A stretch of DNA of 61,286 nucleotides from the NCBI GenBank assembly GCA_913030915.1, contig CAJWEW010000007.1, positions 1 through 61,286 of the forward strand, written 5' to 3'. The notes under the pieces were generated by a model. It ran no database searches, was not told the origin of the DNA, and saw only the letters and a program-made list of their open reading frames with translations. The first letter of the stretch is position 1, and the number at the start of each line of letters is the position of its first letter. The stretch comes from an uncultured Rhodobiaceae bacterium (GTDB lineage: Bacteria > Pseudomonadota > Alphaproteobacteria > Rhizobiales > TMED25). The translations under genes were made by a program, and so were the position numbers. Below are positions 25,835 to 34,477 of this stretch, piece by piece.

Positions 25835-26461
25835 TTAGTGATCGAAAATATTTTGACTGCCCCAGCCTCTTAGATCTAATTCCACTTGCGTATTTATGAA
25901 CTCAAAACATGATTTAGCGAGATCGATACGATTTTCTCTTTCAAGCATTGAGTCGAGGGACTCTTTGATTTTATGTAAATAAATTACATCATTCGCAGCA
26001 TATTTTTTTTGACTTTCCGTTAGCTGTTCTGAACCCCAATCAGAACTCTGTTCCTCTTTTGAAAGTGATATATTAAGTAGTTCTTCACAGAGTGACTTTA
26101 GGCTGTGTTTATCAGTGTAGGTTCTGGCTATTTTAGATGCAATTTTTGTGCAGTAAATATTATTAATGGATATGCCATAGGATTTTGTCATAACAGCTAC
26201 ATCAAAACGGGCAAAGTGAAATATTTTTTGTATTCGATCACTCTCAAGGATTTTTATGAGGTTAGGCGCTGGGTTTATCGGGGAAGAAACCCTGATCAAA
26301 TGAGTACTATCACTCCCATCATTAATTTGGATCAAGCAGAGTCTATCTCTCGCTGGATTTAGACCTAATGTTTCTGTGTCAATGGCAACTTGATTGCTTA
26401 ATCGCAAATCACTAGGCAGATCATCATTATAAAGATGAATTTTTGATAAATTGCTGTCCAA
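25835..26461 (-). CDS. rnd: Short ribonuclease D (3'-5' exonuclease)
   Basis: This is the compact alphaproteobacterial form of RNase D (about 200 residues, catalytic domain without HRDC domains), which trims RNA 3' ends. The DEDD residues are in VAIDTETLGLNP, FHFARFDVAVM and YAANDVIYLHKI. The start is TTG at 26459-26461, placed seven bases after GAAGGGG; the family's normal N-terminus follows. It precedes lptC by three bases, the usual alphaproteobacterial arrangement. Confidence 0.9.
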   Translation of the reverse strand: MDSNLSKIHLYNDDLPSDLRLSNQVAIDTETLGLNPARDRLCLIQINDGSDSTHLIRVSSPINPAPNLIKILESDRIQKIFHFARFDVAVMTKSYGISINNIYCTKIASKIARTYTDKHSLKSLCEELLNISLSKEEQSSDWGSEQLTESQKKYAANDVIYLHKIKESLDSMLERENRIDLAKSCFEFINTQVELDLRGWGSQNIFDH

Positions 26462-26567
26462 TTCGTGCCCCTTCTTTAATTTCTATTTTTTTTATATTGA
26501 ATATATATTATATTCTCAATTAATTAAATTATATTATTCTATTATAACTTCGACCGAGGATAGAAAA

Positions 26568-27512
26568 ATAAACATACCATCAAATAAGAGTAAAATCGTT
26601 TCCATTTTGGGTGGTAATGGATTCATAGGACGGAATTTAGTTCGAGAACTCGCGAAAGCAGGCTATAGAATAAAAATTGGTACCAGAAACCCGGCTACAG
26701 CAAATCACCTAAGTGTTTCTGGTGTTCCAGGACAAATAGAAGTTTCTAGGGTAAATGTGAATGACGAGCGCTCAATTAATAAGTTTATCCAAAGTTCCGA
26801 TTATGTCATCAACTTAGTAGGTATTTTGGAAGAGAGAAAAAGACAAAAATTCCAATACATTCATGCTGAGTTACCTGGGATTATTGCGAAGATTTGCACT
26901 GAATATGACGTAAAAAGACTTATACATATGTCATCTTTAGGTGCCGATTTAAATTCAAGTTCAAAATATCAGAAAAGTAAGGCAATGGGTGAGGCTTCCA
27001 TACAAAGCGAAAGCTCAAATTATACGATAATCAGACCTTCTGTTGTTTTTGGTTATGATGATAATTTTTTTAATCAATTTGCAAGGATTCTGTCACTATC
27101 TCCAATTTTCCCATTAATCGGGAATGGAGAAACAAAATTCCAGCCAGTTTATGTACTTGACTTAGTGAAGCTAATAATTTCACACATAGAAGATACCGAT
27201 AGAAAAAATATTTATGAAATTGGAGGTAAAGAAATTTATTCTCTTAGGGAAGTTATTGAGTTAATTTTGGCTACAATTAAAAAGAAAAGGATCCTAATTC
27301 CAATACCATTTTCGTTATCAAAAATATTCATAACGCCAATGCAATTTTTACCAAAGAGACCTATTACATTTGATCAACTCGAGTCACTAAAAACTGATAA
27401 TGTCCTGTTACATACTCAAAATGAAGAGATCGGTAAGCTCGAAGATTATGATATTGAAGCATGTTCTGCAAAAAATATTATCCCTGAATATTTAGGACGT
27501 TTTTCAAGTTAG
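26568..27512 (+). CDS. NDUFA9-like NAD(P)-binding protein; probable ATA start
   Basis: This is an atypical short-chain dehydrogenase of the complex I NDUFA9 subunit family. The dinucleotide motif is SILGGNGFIGRNLVREL, and the YQKSKAMGE segment near residue 140 carries the atypical active site. Reading upstream, the frame has no ATG or GTG; the only standard start is a TTG at 26451, which would overlap the rnd start and add 39 residues of AT-rich, promoter-like sequence. An ATA at 26568 lies eight bases after GAGG and begins the protein 11 codons before the first beta strand, as in relatives. With that start it has 314 residues. It converges on uppP with four bases between. Confidence 0.75.
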   Translation: MNIPSNKSKIVSILGGNGFIGRNLVRELAKAGYRIKIGTRNPATANHLSVSGVPGQIEVSRVNVNDERSINKFIQSSDYVINLVGILEERKRQKFQYIHAELPGIIAKICTEYDVKRLIHMSSLGADLNSSSKYQKSKAMGEASIQSESSNYTIIRPSVVFGYDDNFFNQFARILSLSPIFPLIGNGETKFQPVYVLDLVKLIISHIEDTDRKNIYEIGGKEIYSLREVIELILATIKKKRILIPIPFSLSKIFITPMQFLPKRPITFDQLESLKTDNVLLHTQNEEIGKLEDYDIEACSAKNIIPEYLGRFSS

Positions 27513-27516
27513 GTTT

Positions 27517-28302
27517 TCAACTAATAAAATATAAAATTACCAAGCTAAGGCAGACTCTATAAATTACGAACGGGTATAATTTTATTCGGTCAATGAATTC
27601 AATTATTATTTTTATTGATAAGTAAGATGTGATGAATGAGAGGGTTATGGCCAAAAATATTGTATTTGTAAGAAAAATATCCTGTTTTTGATAAATTGTT
27701 GCTGCTATAAAAATGAGGCTTGCAAATAATATTGGAAAAGACATGATTGTCGAAATGATTGACGACTCCGTTCTGCCAAAGCCTAAAAACCTGGAGACGG
27801 TGATGCATATACCAGATCTGCTTACACCAGGAATTAGTGATATTGATTGAAGTACCGACAAAAAAACTAAGTTTACTCTTGTTATCTTTTTATTTGACTT
27901 TTTACCGAAGTAATCACCAAGAAATAGAAGTATTGCGAATAATAAATTACACCAGACTATTACATGTATATTCTCTCTAATAATATGAATTAGATTATAG
28001 TTCAGAAAAATATATGCCAATGCCATAGTTGGCAATGCACTGAATAAAATAAGATAAACAGCTTCCCTAATTGACAAAAAATCTGAATTGAAATTTGCTA
28101 TTTTTTTTGATTTTAGTGGGTTTTGAAGGAAATAAACTATCAAAGCTAAAAGTGAACCAATATGCAAACTTAAATCTACCGAGACTGATTGGTCATTAGT
28201 TTCACTAAAGAAATTAAGGATCATTAAATGAGCTGATGAACTTATCGGAAGAAACTCTGTTATACCCTGAACTATTGAGAGAATTAATAAATATTCAACC
28301 AT
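27517..28302 (-). CDS. uppP: Undecaprenyl-diphosphatase (BacA/UppP)
   Basis: UppP dephosphorylates undecaprenyl pyrophosphate to recycle the lipid carrier for peptidoglycan and O-antigen synthesis. It is an integral membrane protein with about eight hydrophobic segments. Motif 1 is VQGITEFLPISSSAHLM near residue 11, with catalytic Glu and Ser, and motif 2 is IPGVSRSG near residue 157, with the catalytic Arg. The 261-residue length is normal. Its position beside the NDUFA9-like gene is typical of Alphaproteobacteria. Confidence 0.95.
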   Translation of the reverse strand: MVEYLLILSIVQGITEFLPISSSAHLMILNFFSETNDQSVSVDLSLHIGSLLALIVYFLQNPLKSKKIANFNSDFLSIREAVYLILFSALPTMALAYIFLNYNLIHIIRENIHVIVWCNLLFAILLFLGDYFGKKSNKKITRVNLVFLSVLQSISLIPGVSRSGICITVSRFLGFGRTESSIISTIMSFPILFASLIFIAATIYQKQDIFLTNTIFLAITLSFITSYLSIKIIIEFIDRIKLYPFVIYRVCLSLVILYFIS

Positions 28303-28347
28303 GTGGGAAATTATAATGTATTGGTTGTTTTATGAAAGTAAATTAAC

Positions 28348-29253
28348 TCAGGGAAGTGGAATAAATTCTTCTTTGTCATTTATAATCGAGGGGAAGTTGC
28401 CTTGAAGCCATTTATTTTTTGCATCTTCAATTTTATCTTTTCTTGAGGAGACAAAGTTCCAATAAATATATCTCGGTCCATCCATTGGCTCACCACCCAG
28501 AACAAGCAATCGTGTACGTTTGGTCGCCTCAATCGTAATATTTACCGATGGCTTCAATATAATTAATTTATTTAATGGTAGCTTTGTTTTATGAATATAT
28601 GCATTCCCTGAGATGACATAAATAGCTCTTTCGATATAGGTTGGTGGGATTTTAAATTTATTTTTTGCCTCAATTGTAACGTCAAGATAAAGTGTTGCCC
28701 ATTGTGAGTCAATAGATGACTTCAATCCATCGAGCTCACCAAATAGAACTTTTCCATGAACGCCTCCACCGTCAATCTTTGTAATTTCTTTTGAGCATAT
28801 GTTTTGAAATGACGGCTTAGAATCCTCATATTTTTTTGGTTGTGCAATCCAGCTTTGTATTCCAAATAATTCTGATGGCAATTCACGTATATCCTGGCCT
28901 GTTCTCTCTGAGTGGACAATTCCTCCACCTGCTGACATGAGGTTTATGTCTCCGGGTTCAATTCTTATATCATTACCAAGAGAGTCTTTGTGATCCATTG
29001 TACCCTTGAAGAGATAAGTTATTGTAGATAGCCCAATATGTGGATGCGGTCTGACATCTAAGCCGGTTCCGGAGAGAAATTCACCGGGACCCATTTGATC
29101 CCAAAAAATAAATGGGCCAACCATTTGTCTATCTTTTGAAGGCAGCGCTCTATGAACTTCAAAATTGCCAATGTCACTAGTTCTTGGTAAAATTACCGTA
29201 TCAATATAATCATTATCCTCTAATTTTTTTTTTGATGTAGGAAGCCAACTCAT
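28348..29253 (-). CDS. Pirin family protein
   Basis: The protein has the two-cupin pirin fold. The N-terminal cupin metal site is visible in VRPHPHIGLSTITYLFKG and in AGGGIVHSERTG, giving the usual His-His-His-Glu set. Some pirins act as quercetinases, others as redox or metabolic regulators, so the role is not determined. At 301 residues it is normal. It lies alone between uppP and the divergent GST gene. Confidence 0.87.
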   Translation of the reverse strand: MSWLPTSKKKLEDNDYIDTVILPRTSDIGNFEVHRALPSKDRQMVGPFIFWDQMGPGEFLSGTGLDVRPHPHIGLSTITYLFKGTMDHKDSLGNDIRIEPGDINLMSAGGGIVHSERTGQDIRELPSELFGIQSWIAQPKKYEDSKPSFQNICSKEITKIDGGGVHGKVLFGELDGLKSSIDSQWATLYLDVTIEAKNKFKIPPTYIERAIYVISGNAYIHKTKLPLNKLIILKPSVNITIEATKRTRLLVLGGEPMDGPRYIYWNFVSSRKDKIEDAKNKWLQGNFPSIINDKEEFIPLP

Positions 29254-29341
29254 ATTAGTGAAACCTTTTTTTATAAAGAAAGTAACTTATTATTAAATAA
29301 TGTTTTTTACAAATTTTATATAATATAGCTTAAATAATAAT

Positions 29342-30034
29342 ATGATTAAACTATTTCAATTTAAACTCTGCCCCTTTTCCAGAAGAGTAAGGTTTACACT
29401 GGAAGAGTATAACGTAAGTTTTGTGATAATTGACGAAATAATTTGGAATAAGAGAAAGGAATTTCTTGCAATTAATCCTGCAGGCTCACTCCCTGTTATG
29501 ATCGATGAGACAGATAATATTATTATAAATAATTATGCAATAATTGAATATATTGAAGAAAAATATAGCCATACTTTAAACGGTGCATCACTTATTTCGG
29601 GCAATCTTACAGCCAAAGCTGAGATCAGAAGGCTGGTGGATTGGTATGACAATAAATTTTATTATGAAGTTAGTAAAATAATTCTGAGAGAATTAATTGA
29701 TAAGTATTATATGAAAAATAGAATTGAAGATAAAAGCCCAAATATGGAGTCGCTGAGAATAGCTCAAGAAAATTCGATATACCATTTCGAGTATCTCTCT
29801 CATCTTATTAGTTCTAGAAGCTGGATTGCCGGTGATGCTATTTCGCAGGCTGATATAGCGGCTGCAACACATATATCATGTCTCGATTATTTAAATAAAA
29901 TTGATTGGGATAAATGGTTAGAAATTAAAAACTGGTATGCGCGAATAAAGTCTCGACCATCATTTTCCTCTATATTAGAAGATCGTATAGCTGGATTTCA
30001 ACCACCAAACCACTACTCAAATCCTGATTTTTAA
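29342..30034 (+). CDS. Glutathione S-transferase family protein
   Basis: The N-terminal thioredoxin-like domain starts IKLFQFKLCPFSRRVRFTLEE and includes the glutathione-binding NPAGSLPVMIDE segment with the cis-Pro; Cys and Ser near residue 10-13 may be catalytic. The C-terminal all-helical domain contains the family's WIAGDAISQADIAAATHISCLDY stretch. It is followed by queG after eight bases, a pairing conserved in Alphaproteobacteria. The substrate is unknown. Confidence 0.88.
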   Translation: MIKLFQFKLCPFSRRVRFTLEEYNVSFVIIDEIIWNKRKEFLAINPAGSLPVMIDETDNIIINNYAIIEYIEEKYSHTLNGASLISGNLTAKAEIRRLVDWYDNKFYYEVSKIILRELIDKYYMKNRIEDKSPNMESLRIAQENSIYHFEYLSHLISSRSWIAGDAISQADIAAATHISCLDYLNKIDWDKWLEIKNWYARIKSRPSFSSILEDRIAGFQPPNHYSNPDF

Positions 30035-30042
30035 ATAAGAAT

Positions 30043-31152
30043 ATGAAAGCAATAACAAAAGACGTCCTAAAAACTAAAATTGAGATACTAGGCTTTGATG
30101 ATGCAGGATTTACCGATATTGATGATATACCTGACCAAAAAGATAGTCTGGAGGAGTATCTAAAAAATGGCTTCCATGGCGATATGATTTGGCTAGAAAA
30201 AAACAAAGAACGGAGGTCGCATCCAAGCAATATATGGCAAGATGCGAAGTCCGTCATTGTGGTATCTAAAAATTATGGTCCTCAAGATAATCCACTACAT
30301 AATATTAAGGAGAAGCGTAAAGCAAATATCTCTGTATATGCGCGAGCTGATGATTATCATGAATTAATGAAAAAAAGCCTGAAGAAGTTGAGCGCATGGC
30401 TTCAGGATGAGTATGGGATTGAGTCAAAACTTTTTGTCGATACTGCTCCAATAATGGAAAAGCCAATTGCGCAAATAGCAGGTATCGGATGGCAGGGTAA
30501 ACATTCAAATCTTGTCAGCCGTAAATTAGGATCTTGGTTTTTTTTAGGAGTTCTCTTATTACCGATTAACTTAAAAGCTTCATCCCCGGAATTAGATCAT
30601 TGTGGGAGTTGTTCCTCTTGTATTGATATATGTCCAACAAATGCTATTGTTTCACCTTATAAACTTGACTCAAGAAGGTGTATATCATATCTAACGATCG
30701 AATATAAAGGACATATTCCAGAGGAATTTAGGGGTTTAATTGGTAATCGTATATATGGTTGCGACGACTGCCTAGCCATATGTCCATGGAACAAGTTTGC
30801 ATCACAGACAAGGGATATTCATTTGAAGGCAAAAAAGATCTTGGATATGCCAGATATTTCCTTTTTTCTAGAATTTGATTACGATTTTTTTAATAAATTC
30901 TTTGAAACATCGCCAATAAAGAGAATTGGCAAGGATCGATTTCTCAGAAATGTACTCATCGCAGCAGGAAACTCGGGGTCACGTGAAATATCAACAAGGG
31001 TTGAAAAATTTATCAAGCATGAGTCATCTATAATACGGGCAAGTGCAATATGGGCATTAAAAAAAATTATCTCAAAAAAAGAATTTCAAAAATTACGTAA
31101 GATATATATCTTAGAAGAAAACGATCCTGAGGTTGTGAGTGAATGGGGTTAA
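30043..31152 (+). CDS. queG: Epoxyqueuosine reductase
   Basis: QueG reduces epoxyqueuosine to queuosine in tRNA using a cobalamin cofactor and two [4Fe-4S] clusters. Both ferredoxin-type motifs are present: CGSCSSCIDICP near residue 187 and CDDCLAICPWN near residue 238. The N-terminal domain (DAGFTDIDDIPD; YADDYHELM-like segment) matches the family. A C-terminal helical-repeat (HEAT-like) portion follows. At 369 residues the length is normal. It is next to pduO-independent genes, so cobalamin supply is not explained by its neighbours. Confidence 0.93.
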   Translation: MKAITKDVLKTKIEILGFDDAGFTDIDDIPDQKDSLEEYLKNGFHGDMIWLEKNKERRSHPSNIWQDAKSVIVVSKNYGPQDNPLHNIKEKRKANISVYARADDYHELMKKSLKKLSAWLQDEYGIESKLFVDTAPIMEKPIAQIAGIGWQGKHSNLVSRKLGSWFFLGVLLLPINLKASSPELDHCGSCSSCIDICPTNAIVSPYKLDSRRCISYLTIEYKGHIPEEFRGLIGNRIYGCDDCLAICPWNKFASQTRDIHLKAKKILDMPDISFFLEFDYDFFNKFFETSPIKRIGKDRFLRNVLIAAGNSGSREISTRVEKFIKHESSIIRASAIWALKKIISKKEFQKLRKIYILEENDPEVVSEWG

Positions 31153-31155
31153 ATA

Positions 31156-32028
31156 TTGAATAAATTATTTTGCTTTGGTATTGGTTTTACGGGTCTGAAG
31201 ACTTGTGAATATTTTTATGATCAGAATTGGATTTCTTCAGGGACAACTCGTGATAAAAATAAAAAAGTAAATCCAAATATTGAGCTAATCGAATATAATC
31301 CCAGTGAAGGCAAAATATATCTCGGTGAGTCATTAGCAAATTCAAAAATTCTCTTAATATCAATTGCTCCTGATAAAAATGGGGATATTATTCTAAAGTC
31401 GAATTATGATGATATAGCCAACGCACTAGAAACTTCAGTAAAAAGGGTTATTTATCTATCAACAACAGCTGTGTATGGTGATGCAAATGGATCAAGTGTG
31501 GATGAAAAATATAGGATAAATCCTCAGTCTGACCGAGCAAAGAATCGAATATTTGCAGAAAAACAATGGACTGATTTATGTAACAAATGTGACGTCACAC
31601 TCAACATACTTCGACTGTCTGGTATCTACGGCACAGGCAGAAACCAAATTAGAAATTTGATTAACGGCAAAGCAAAAAGAATTATCAAGAAAGGACATGT
31701 TTTTAATAGAATACATGTTACCGATATCGCTCGAATTATATACATGCTGTCAGTTTCAGGTATTAAATCTGATATATTTAATATTTCGGACGATATGCCT
31801 GCCCCCCCTCAAGATGTTGTTGAGTTTGCCGCAAGGTTATTAAACATTGATCCACCAGAGCCTATTAAGTTTAGTGATGCAAGTTTATCAGAAATGGCAA
31901 GAAGTTTCTACTCAGAGACAAAGTATATCAGAAATGATAAGATAAAAGAAAAGTTGGATCTCCGATTAAAATACCCAAATTATAAACAGGGCTTAAAGGA
32001 CATTTTAGAGGAAGAGCTTAACAGGTGA
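31156..32028 (+). CDS. SDR family NAD-dependent epimerase/dehydratase-like protein (YeeZ-like)
   Basis: An extended short-chain dehydrogenase: the Rossmann start is FCFGIGFTGLKTCEYF, the STTAVYGDANG segment carries the Ser/Tyr-like active-site region, and ILRLSGIYGTGRN is a typical late motif. It starts with TTG seven bases after GGGG, three bases after queG. The group commonly follows queG in Alphaproteobacteria and is annotated as an SDR of unknown substrate. Confidence 0.8.
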   Translation: MNKLFCFGIGFTGLKTCEYFYDQNWISSGTTRDKNKKVNPNIELIEYNPSEGKIYLGESLANSKILLISIAPDKNGDIILKSNYDDIANALETSVKRVIYLSTTAVYGDANGSSVDEKYRINPQSDRAKNRIFAEKQWTDLCNKCDVTLNILRLSGIYGTGRNQIRNLINGKAKRIIKKGHVFNRIHVTDIARIIYMLSVSGIKSDIFNISDDMPAPPQDVVEFAARLLNIDPPEPIKFSDASLSEMARSFYSETKYIRNDKIKEKLDLRLKYPNYKQGLKDILEEELNR

Positions 32029-32051
32029 TTAGTTCGTAATAAATATTTGAT

Positions 32052-32080
32052 TTGTCCAAAATTTTATATATATTTATAAT
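32052..32080 (+). promoter_or_regulatory. Candidate sigma-70 promoter for infC
   Basis: TTGTCC (32052-32057) and a perfect TATAAT (32075-32080) are separated by 17 bases. Transcription would start near 32087, giving a leader of about 24 bases before the infC start codon. It would drive infC and probably the downstream ribosomal genes. Confidence 0.55.
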
Positions 32081-32110
32081 TCTTAGTAAAACTATCATTG
32101 GAGATTAATC

Positions 32111-32653
32111 ATAGCCAGAAGAACAGAAGATTTCGCAAGAAAAAAAACTGAGCCTGCACATAAAATAAATAATCTGATAGACGCAGGGAATATAAGACTT
32201 ATAGGACCAAACAGCGAAAATTATGGTGAAGTAACTCTAGATATTGGTTTACAAGAGGCTGAAAAATTTTCGTTAGACCTCGTAGAAATTTCTCCAAACA
32301 CAGACTTACCAGTATGTAAAATAATGGATTATGGTAAGTTTAAGTATCAATCACAAAAGAAAGCAGCTGAAGCCAAAAAGAAGCAGAAAGTAATCGGCGT
32401 TAAAGAGATTAAGATGCGTCCAAACATTGATACACATGACTATGAAGTAAAATTAAAAAATATGAAAAAATTCATAGAATTTGGAGATAAAGTGAAGATA
32501 TCGCTAATGTTTCGCGGACGGGAAATGTCTCATTCGGAGCTTGGGGTAAAACTTTTTGATCGAATAAAAAATGATACAGATGAGTTTGCGAAAGTTGAGC
32601 TTGAGCCAAAATTTGAAGGACGGCAAATCATCATGGTGTTAGCGCCAAAATAA
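32111..32653 (+). CDS. infC: Translation initiation factor IF-3; non-AUG start
   Basis: IF-3 checks start-codon pairing and keeps ribosomal subunits apart. The N-domain begins ARRTEDFARKKTEPAHKIN, followed by the linker region MDYGKFKYQSQKKAAEAKKKQ and the C-domain with VKEIKMRPNIDTHDYEVK and SLMFRGREMSHSE. The first in-frame ATG, at 32324, would delete the whole N-domain. Upstream there is no ATG, GTG or TTG after the stop at 32087-32089. ATA at 32111 lies seven bases after GGAG (an ATC at 32108 is also possible), giving 180 residues. infC in E. coli and many bacteria uses AUU or similar for autoregulation by IF-3, so this is expected. Confidence 0.93.
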   Translation: MARRTEDFARKKTEPAHKINNLIDAGNIRLIGPNSENYGEVTLDIGLQEAEKFSLDLVEISPNTDLPVCKIMDYGKFKYQSQKKAAEAKKKQKVIGVKEIKMRPNIDTHDYEVKLKNMKKFIEFGDKVKISLMFRGREMSHSELGVKLFDRIKNDTDEFAKVELEPKFEGRQIIMVLAPK

Positions 32654-32686
32654 ATACTTTTAATATAATATTTTTTCATTTTTCTG

Positions 32687-32715
32687 TTGTAAATAGTTCT
32701 GACCTAGCCTATAAA
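32687..32715 (+). promoter_or_regulatory. Candidate sigma-70 promoter for rpmI-rplT
   Basis: TTGTAA (32687-32692) and TATAAA (32710-32715) are 17 bases apart, within the 100 bases between infC and rpmI. Transcription would begin near 32722, about 32 bases before rpmI. This would allow ribosomal protein genes to be expressed independently of infC. Confidence 0.5.
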
Positions 32716-32753
32716 GTCGTATAGTTTATAAATTCATAAAAATCTGTGAAGAA

Positions 32754-32951
32754 ATGCCAAAGCTAAAAACAAAATCTGGTGCAAAGAAAAGATTTAAAGT
32801 CACAAAAAGTGGCAAAATAATGTGTGCCCAAGCAGGGAAAAGACATGGTATGATTAAAAGAACCAATAAATTTATTCGAAATGCCAGAGGCATGTCGGTA
32901 TTAGCCGAGGCCGATCAAAAGATTGTAAAGCAGTTTTTACCATATAATTAG
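32754..32951 (+). CDS. rpmI: 50S ribosomal protein L35
   Basis: This 65-residue basic protein starts [21 protein letters not shown], the standard L35 N-terminus, and contains the conserved GKRHGM segment near residue 29. It is part of the large ribosomal subunit. It lies between infC and rplT, the universal bacterial order. Confidence 0.97.
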   Translation: MPKLKTKSGAKKRFKVTKSGKIMCAQAGKRHGMIKRTNKFIRNARGMSVLAEADQKIVKQFLPYN

Positions 32952-32961
32952 GATAAGATAG

Positions 32962-33318
32962 ATGGCGAGAGTTAAAAGAGGCGTAACATCACATGCTCGA
33001 CATGCAAAAGTTTTGTCAAAAGCAAAAGGATATTATGGTAGAAGAAAGAACACAATCCGCGTAGCAAAGCAAGCTGTAGAAAAAGCGGCACAATATGCCT
33101 ATAGAGATAGAAAAGTTAGAAAAAGAGACTTTAGAAGTTTGTGGATCCAGCGCATAAATGCAATGGTCAGAGAGCATGGTATGCGCTATTCAACTTTTAT
33201 GCATGGTTTAAACAAGGCTGGAATTAGTATCGACAGAAAAGTTTTAGCTGATCTTGCTGTAAATGAACCACAAGCATTTATGGAGATATTGAGCAAGGCT
33301 CAGGCAGAACTTAAGTAG
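32962..33318 (+). CDS. rplT: 50S ribosomal protein L20
   Basis: L20 is needed for early assembly of the large subunit and in some bacteria represses its own operon. The sequence begins [18 protein letters not shown] and has the characteristic [10 protein letters not shown] and [15 protein letters not shown] segments. The length of 118 residues is standard. AGGAT, eight bases before the ATG, is a good ribosome site. Confidence 0.97.
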   Translation: MARVKRGVTSHARHAKVLSKAKGYYGRRKNTIRVAKQAVEKAAQYAYRDRKVRKRDFRSLWIQRINAMVREHGMRYSTFMHGLNKAGISIDRKVLADLAVNEPQAFMEILSKAQAELK

Positions 33319-33388
33319 TTTCTATTTACCATTCATTTATCTAAATGTCGTAAAATTTCTATTGCAATAATTGATAGGTGCCTTGCGT

Positions 33389-34477
33389 ATGAGTAAATTC
33401 CCAGATATTTCAAATCTCCGAGTTAGGCTATTGAAAGAGATCAATGATATCAAGTCATTGGATCAACTTGACAATATAAGAGTGTCTGCGCTTGGGAAAA
33501 AAGGTGCTATTACATCGCTTCTAAAAAATATTTCATCACAAACAATTGAGGTCCGAAAGGATTTTGGTGAGCAAGTCAATGCACTTAAGAAACAAATTAC
33601 TGACGAGATTGAAATCTGCAAATCAGCTTTGCAGCAAGCGGAGATCACAAAAAAAATAAGCCAAGACGCCATAGATGTTACTCTTCCATTGACGAATACT
33701 AATCTTGAAAACGGTAAAATTCATCCAATCAGTCAGGTCACCGAAGAGATAATTGAAATATTTTCAGATATGGGCTTTAACATAGCTGAAGGACCTGATA
33801 TTGAGGATGAACATCACAACTTTAACTCTTTAAATATACCAGAAAGCCACCCTGCCAGGCAGATGGTTGACACTTTTTATTTACCGGGAAAAGATGGCAA
33901 TTCGAGGCTACTTAGAACTCACACGAGTCCCGTTCAGATCAGGACAATGATGCGAGAGGAGCCACCAATAAGAATTATCGCTCCTGGTAGAACATATAGA
34001 TCTGACTCTGATCAAACACACACACCAATGTTCCATCAGGTTGAAGGGTTGGTAATAGATGAAGATACAAATATGGGGCAGCTAAAATGGTGCTTAGAAG
34101 AGTTTTGCAAGGCTTTTTTTGAAGTTGATAATATAAAGATGAGACTCCGGCCAAGTTATTTCCCATTCACAGAGCCGTCACTAGAAGTTGATATTGCTTG
34201 TCAAAAAGATCAAAATCGCCTGATTGTTGGGGAAGGCAGTGACTGGCTAGAAGTTTTAGGGAGTGGGATGGTCCACCCGCAGGTTTTAAGAAATGTTAAT
34301 TTAGACCCAAGTAAATATAAAGGATTTGCATTCGGACTAGGTATAGATCGCTTGGCCATGCTAAAATATGGTATGACAGATCTCCGGTCTTTTTTTGACT
34401 CAGATCTCCGTTGGCTCAGGCATTATGGATTTCGAGTGCTCGACATACCATCTCTATCAAGGGGACTATCCGAATGA
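33389..34477 (+). CDS. pheS: Phenylalanyl-tRNA synthetase alpha subunit
   Basis: PheS is the catalytic subunit that activates phenylalanine and charges tRNA-Phe, in an (alpha-beta)2 complex with PheT. Class II motifs are visible: motif 1 region HPISQVTEEIIEIFSDMGF, motif 2 around RTHTSPVQIRTM and RIIAPGRTYR, and motif 3 GFAFGLGIDRLAMLKYG. The ATG at 33389 follows AGGTG by eight bases and gives 362 residues. An N-terminal coiled coil for tRNA binding covers about residues 1-85. Confidence 0.96.
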   Translation: MSKFPDISNLRVRLLKEINDIKSLDQLDNIRVSALGKKGAITSLLKNISSQTIEVRKDFGEQVNALKKQITDEIEICKSALQQAEITKKISQDAIDVTLPLTNTNLENGKIHPISQVTEEIIEIFSDMGFNIAEGPDIEDEHHNFNSLNIPESHPARQMVDTFYLPGKDGNSRLLRTHTSPVQIRTMMREEPPIRIIAPGRTYRSDSDQTHTPMFHQVEGLVIDEDTNMGQLKWCLEEFCKAFFEVDNIKMRLRPSYFPFTEPSLEVDIACQKDQNRLIVGEGSDWLEVLGSGMVHPQVLRNVNLDPSKYKGFAFGLGIDRLAMLKYGMTDLRSFFDSDLRWLRHYGFRVLDIPSLSRGLSE

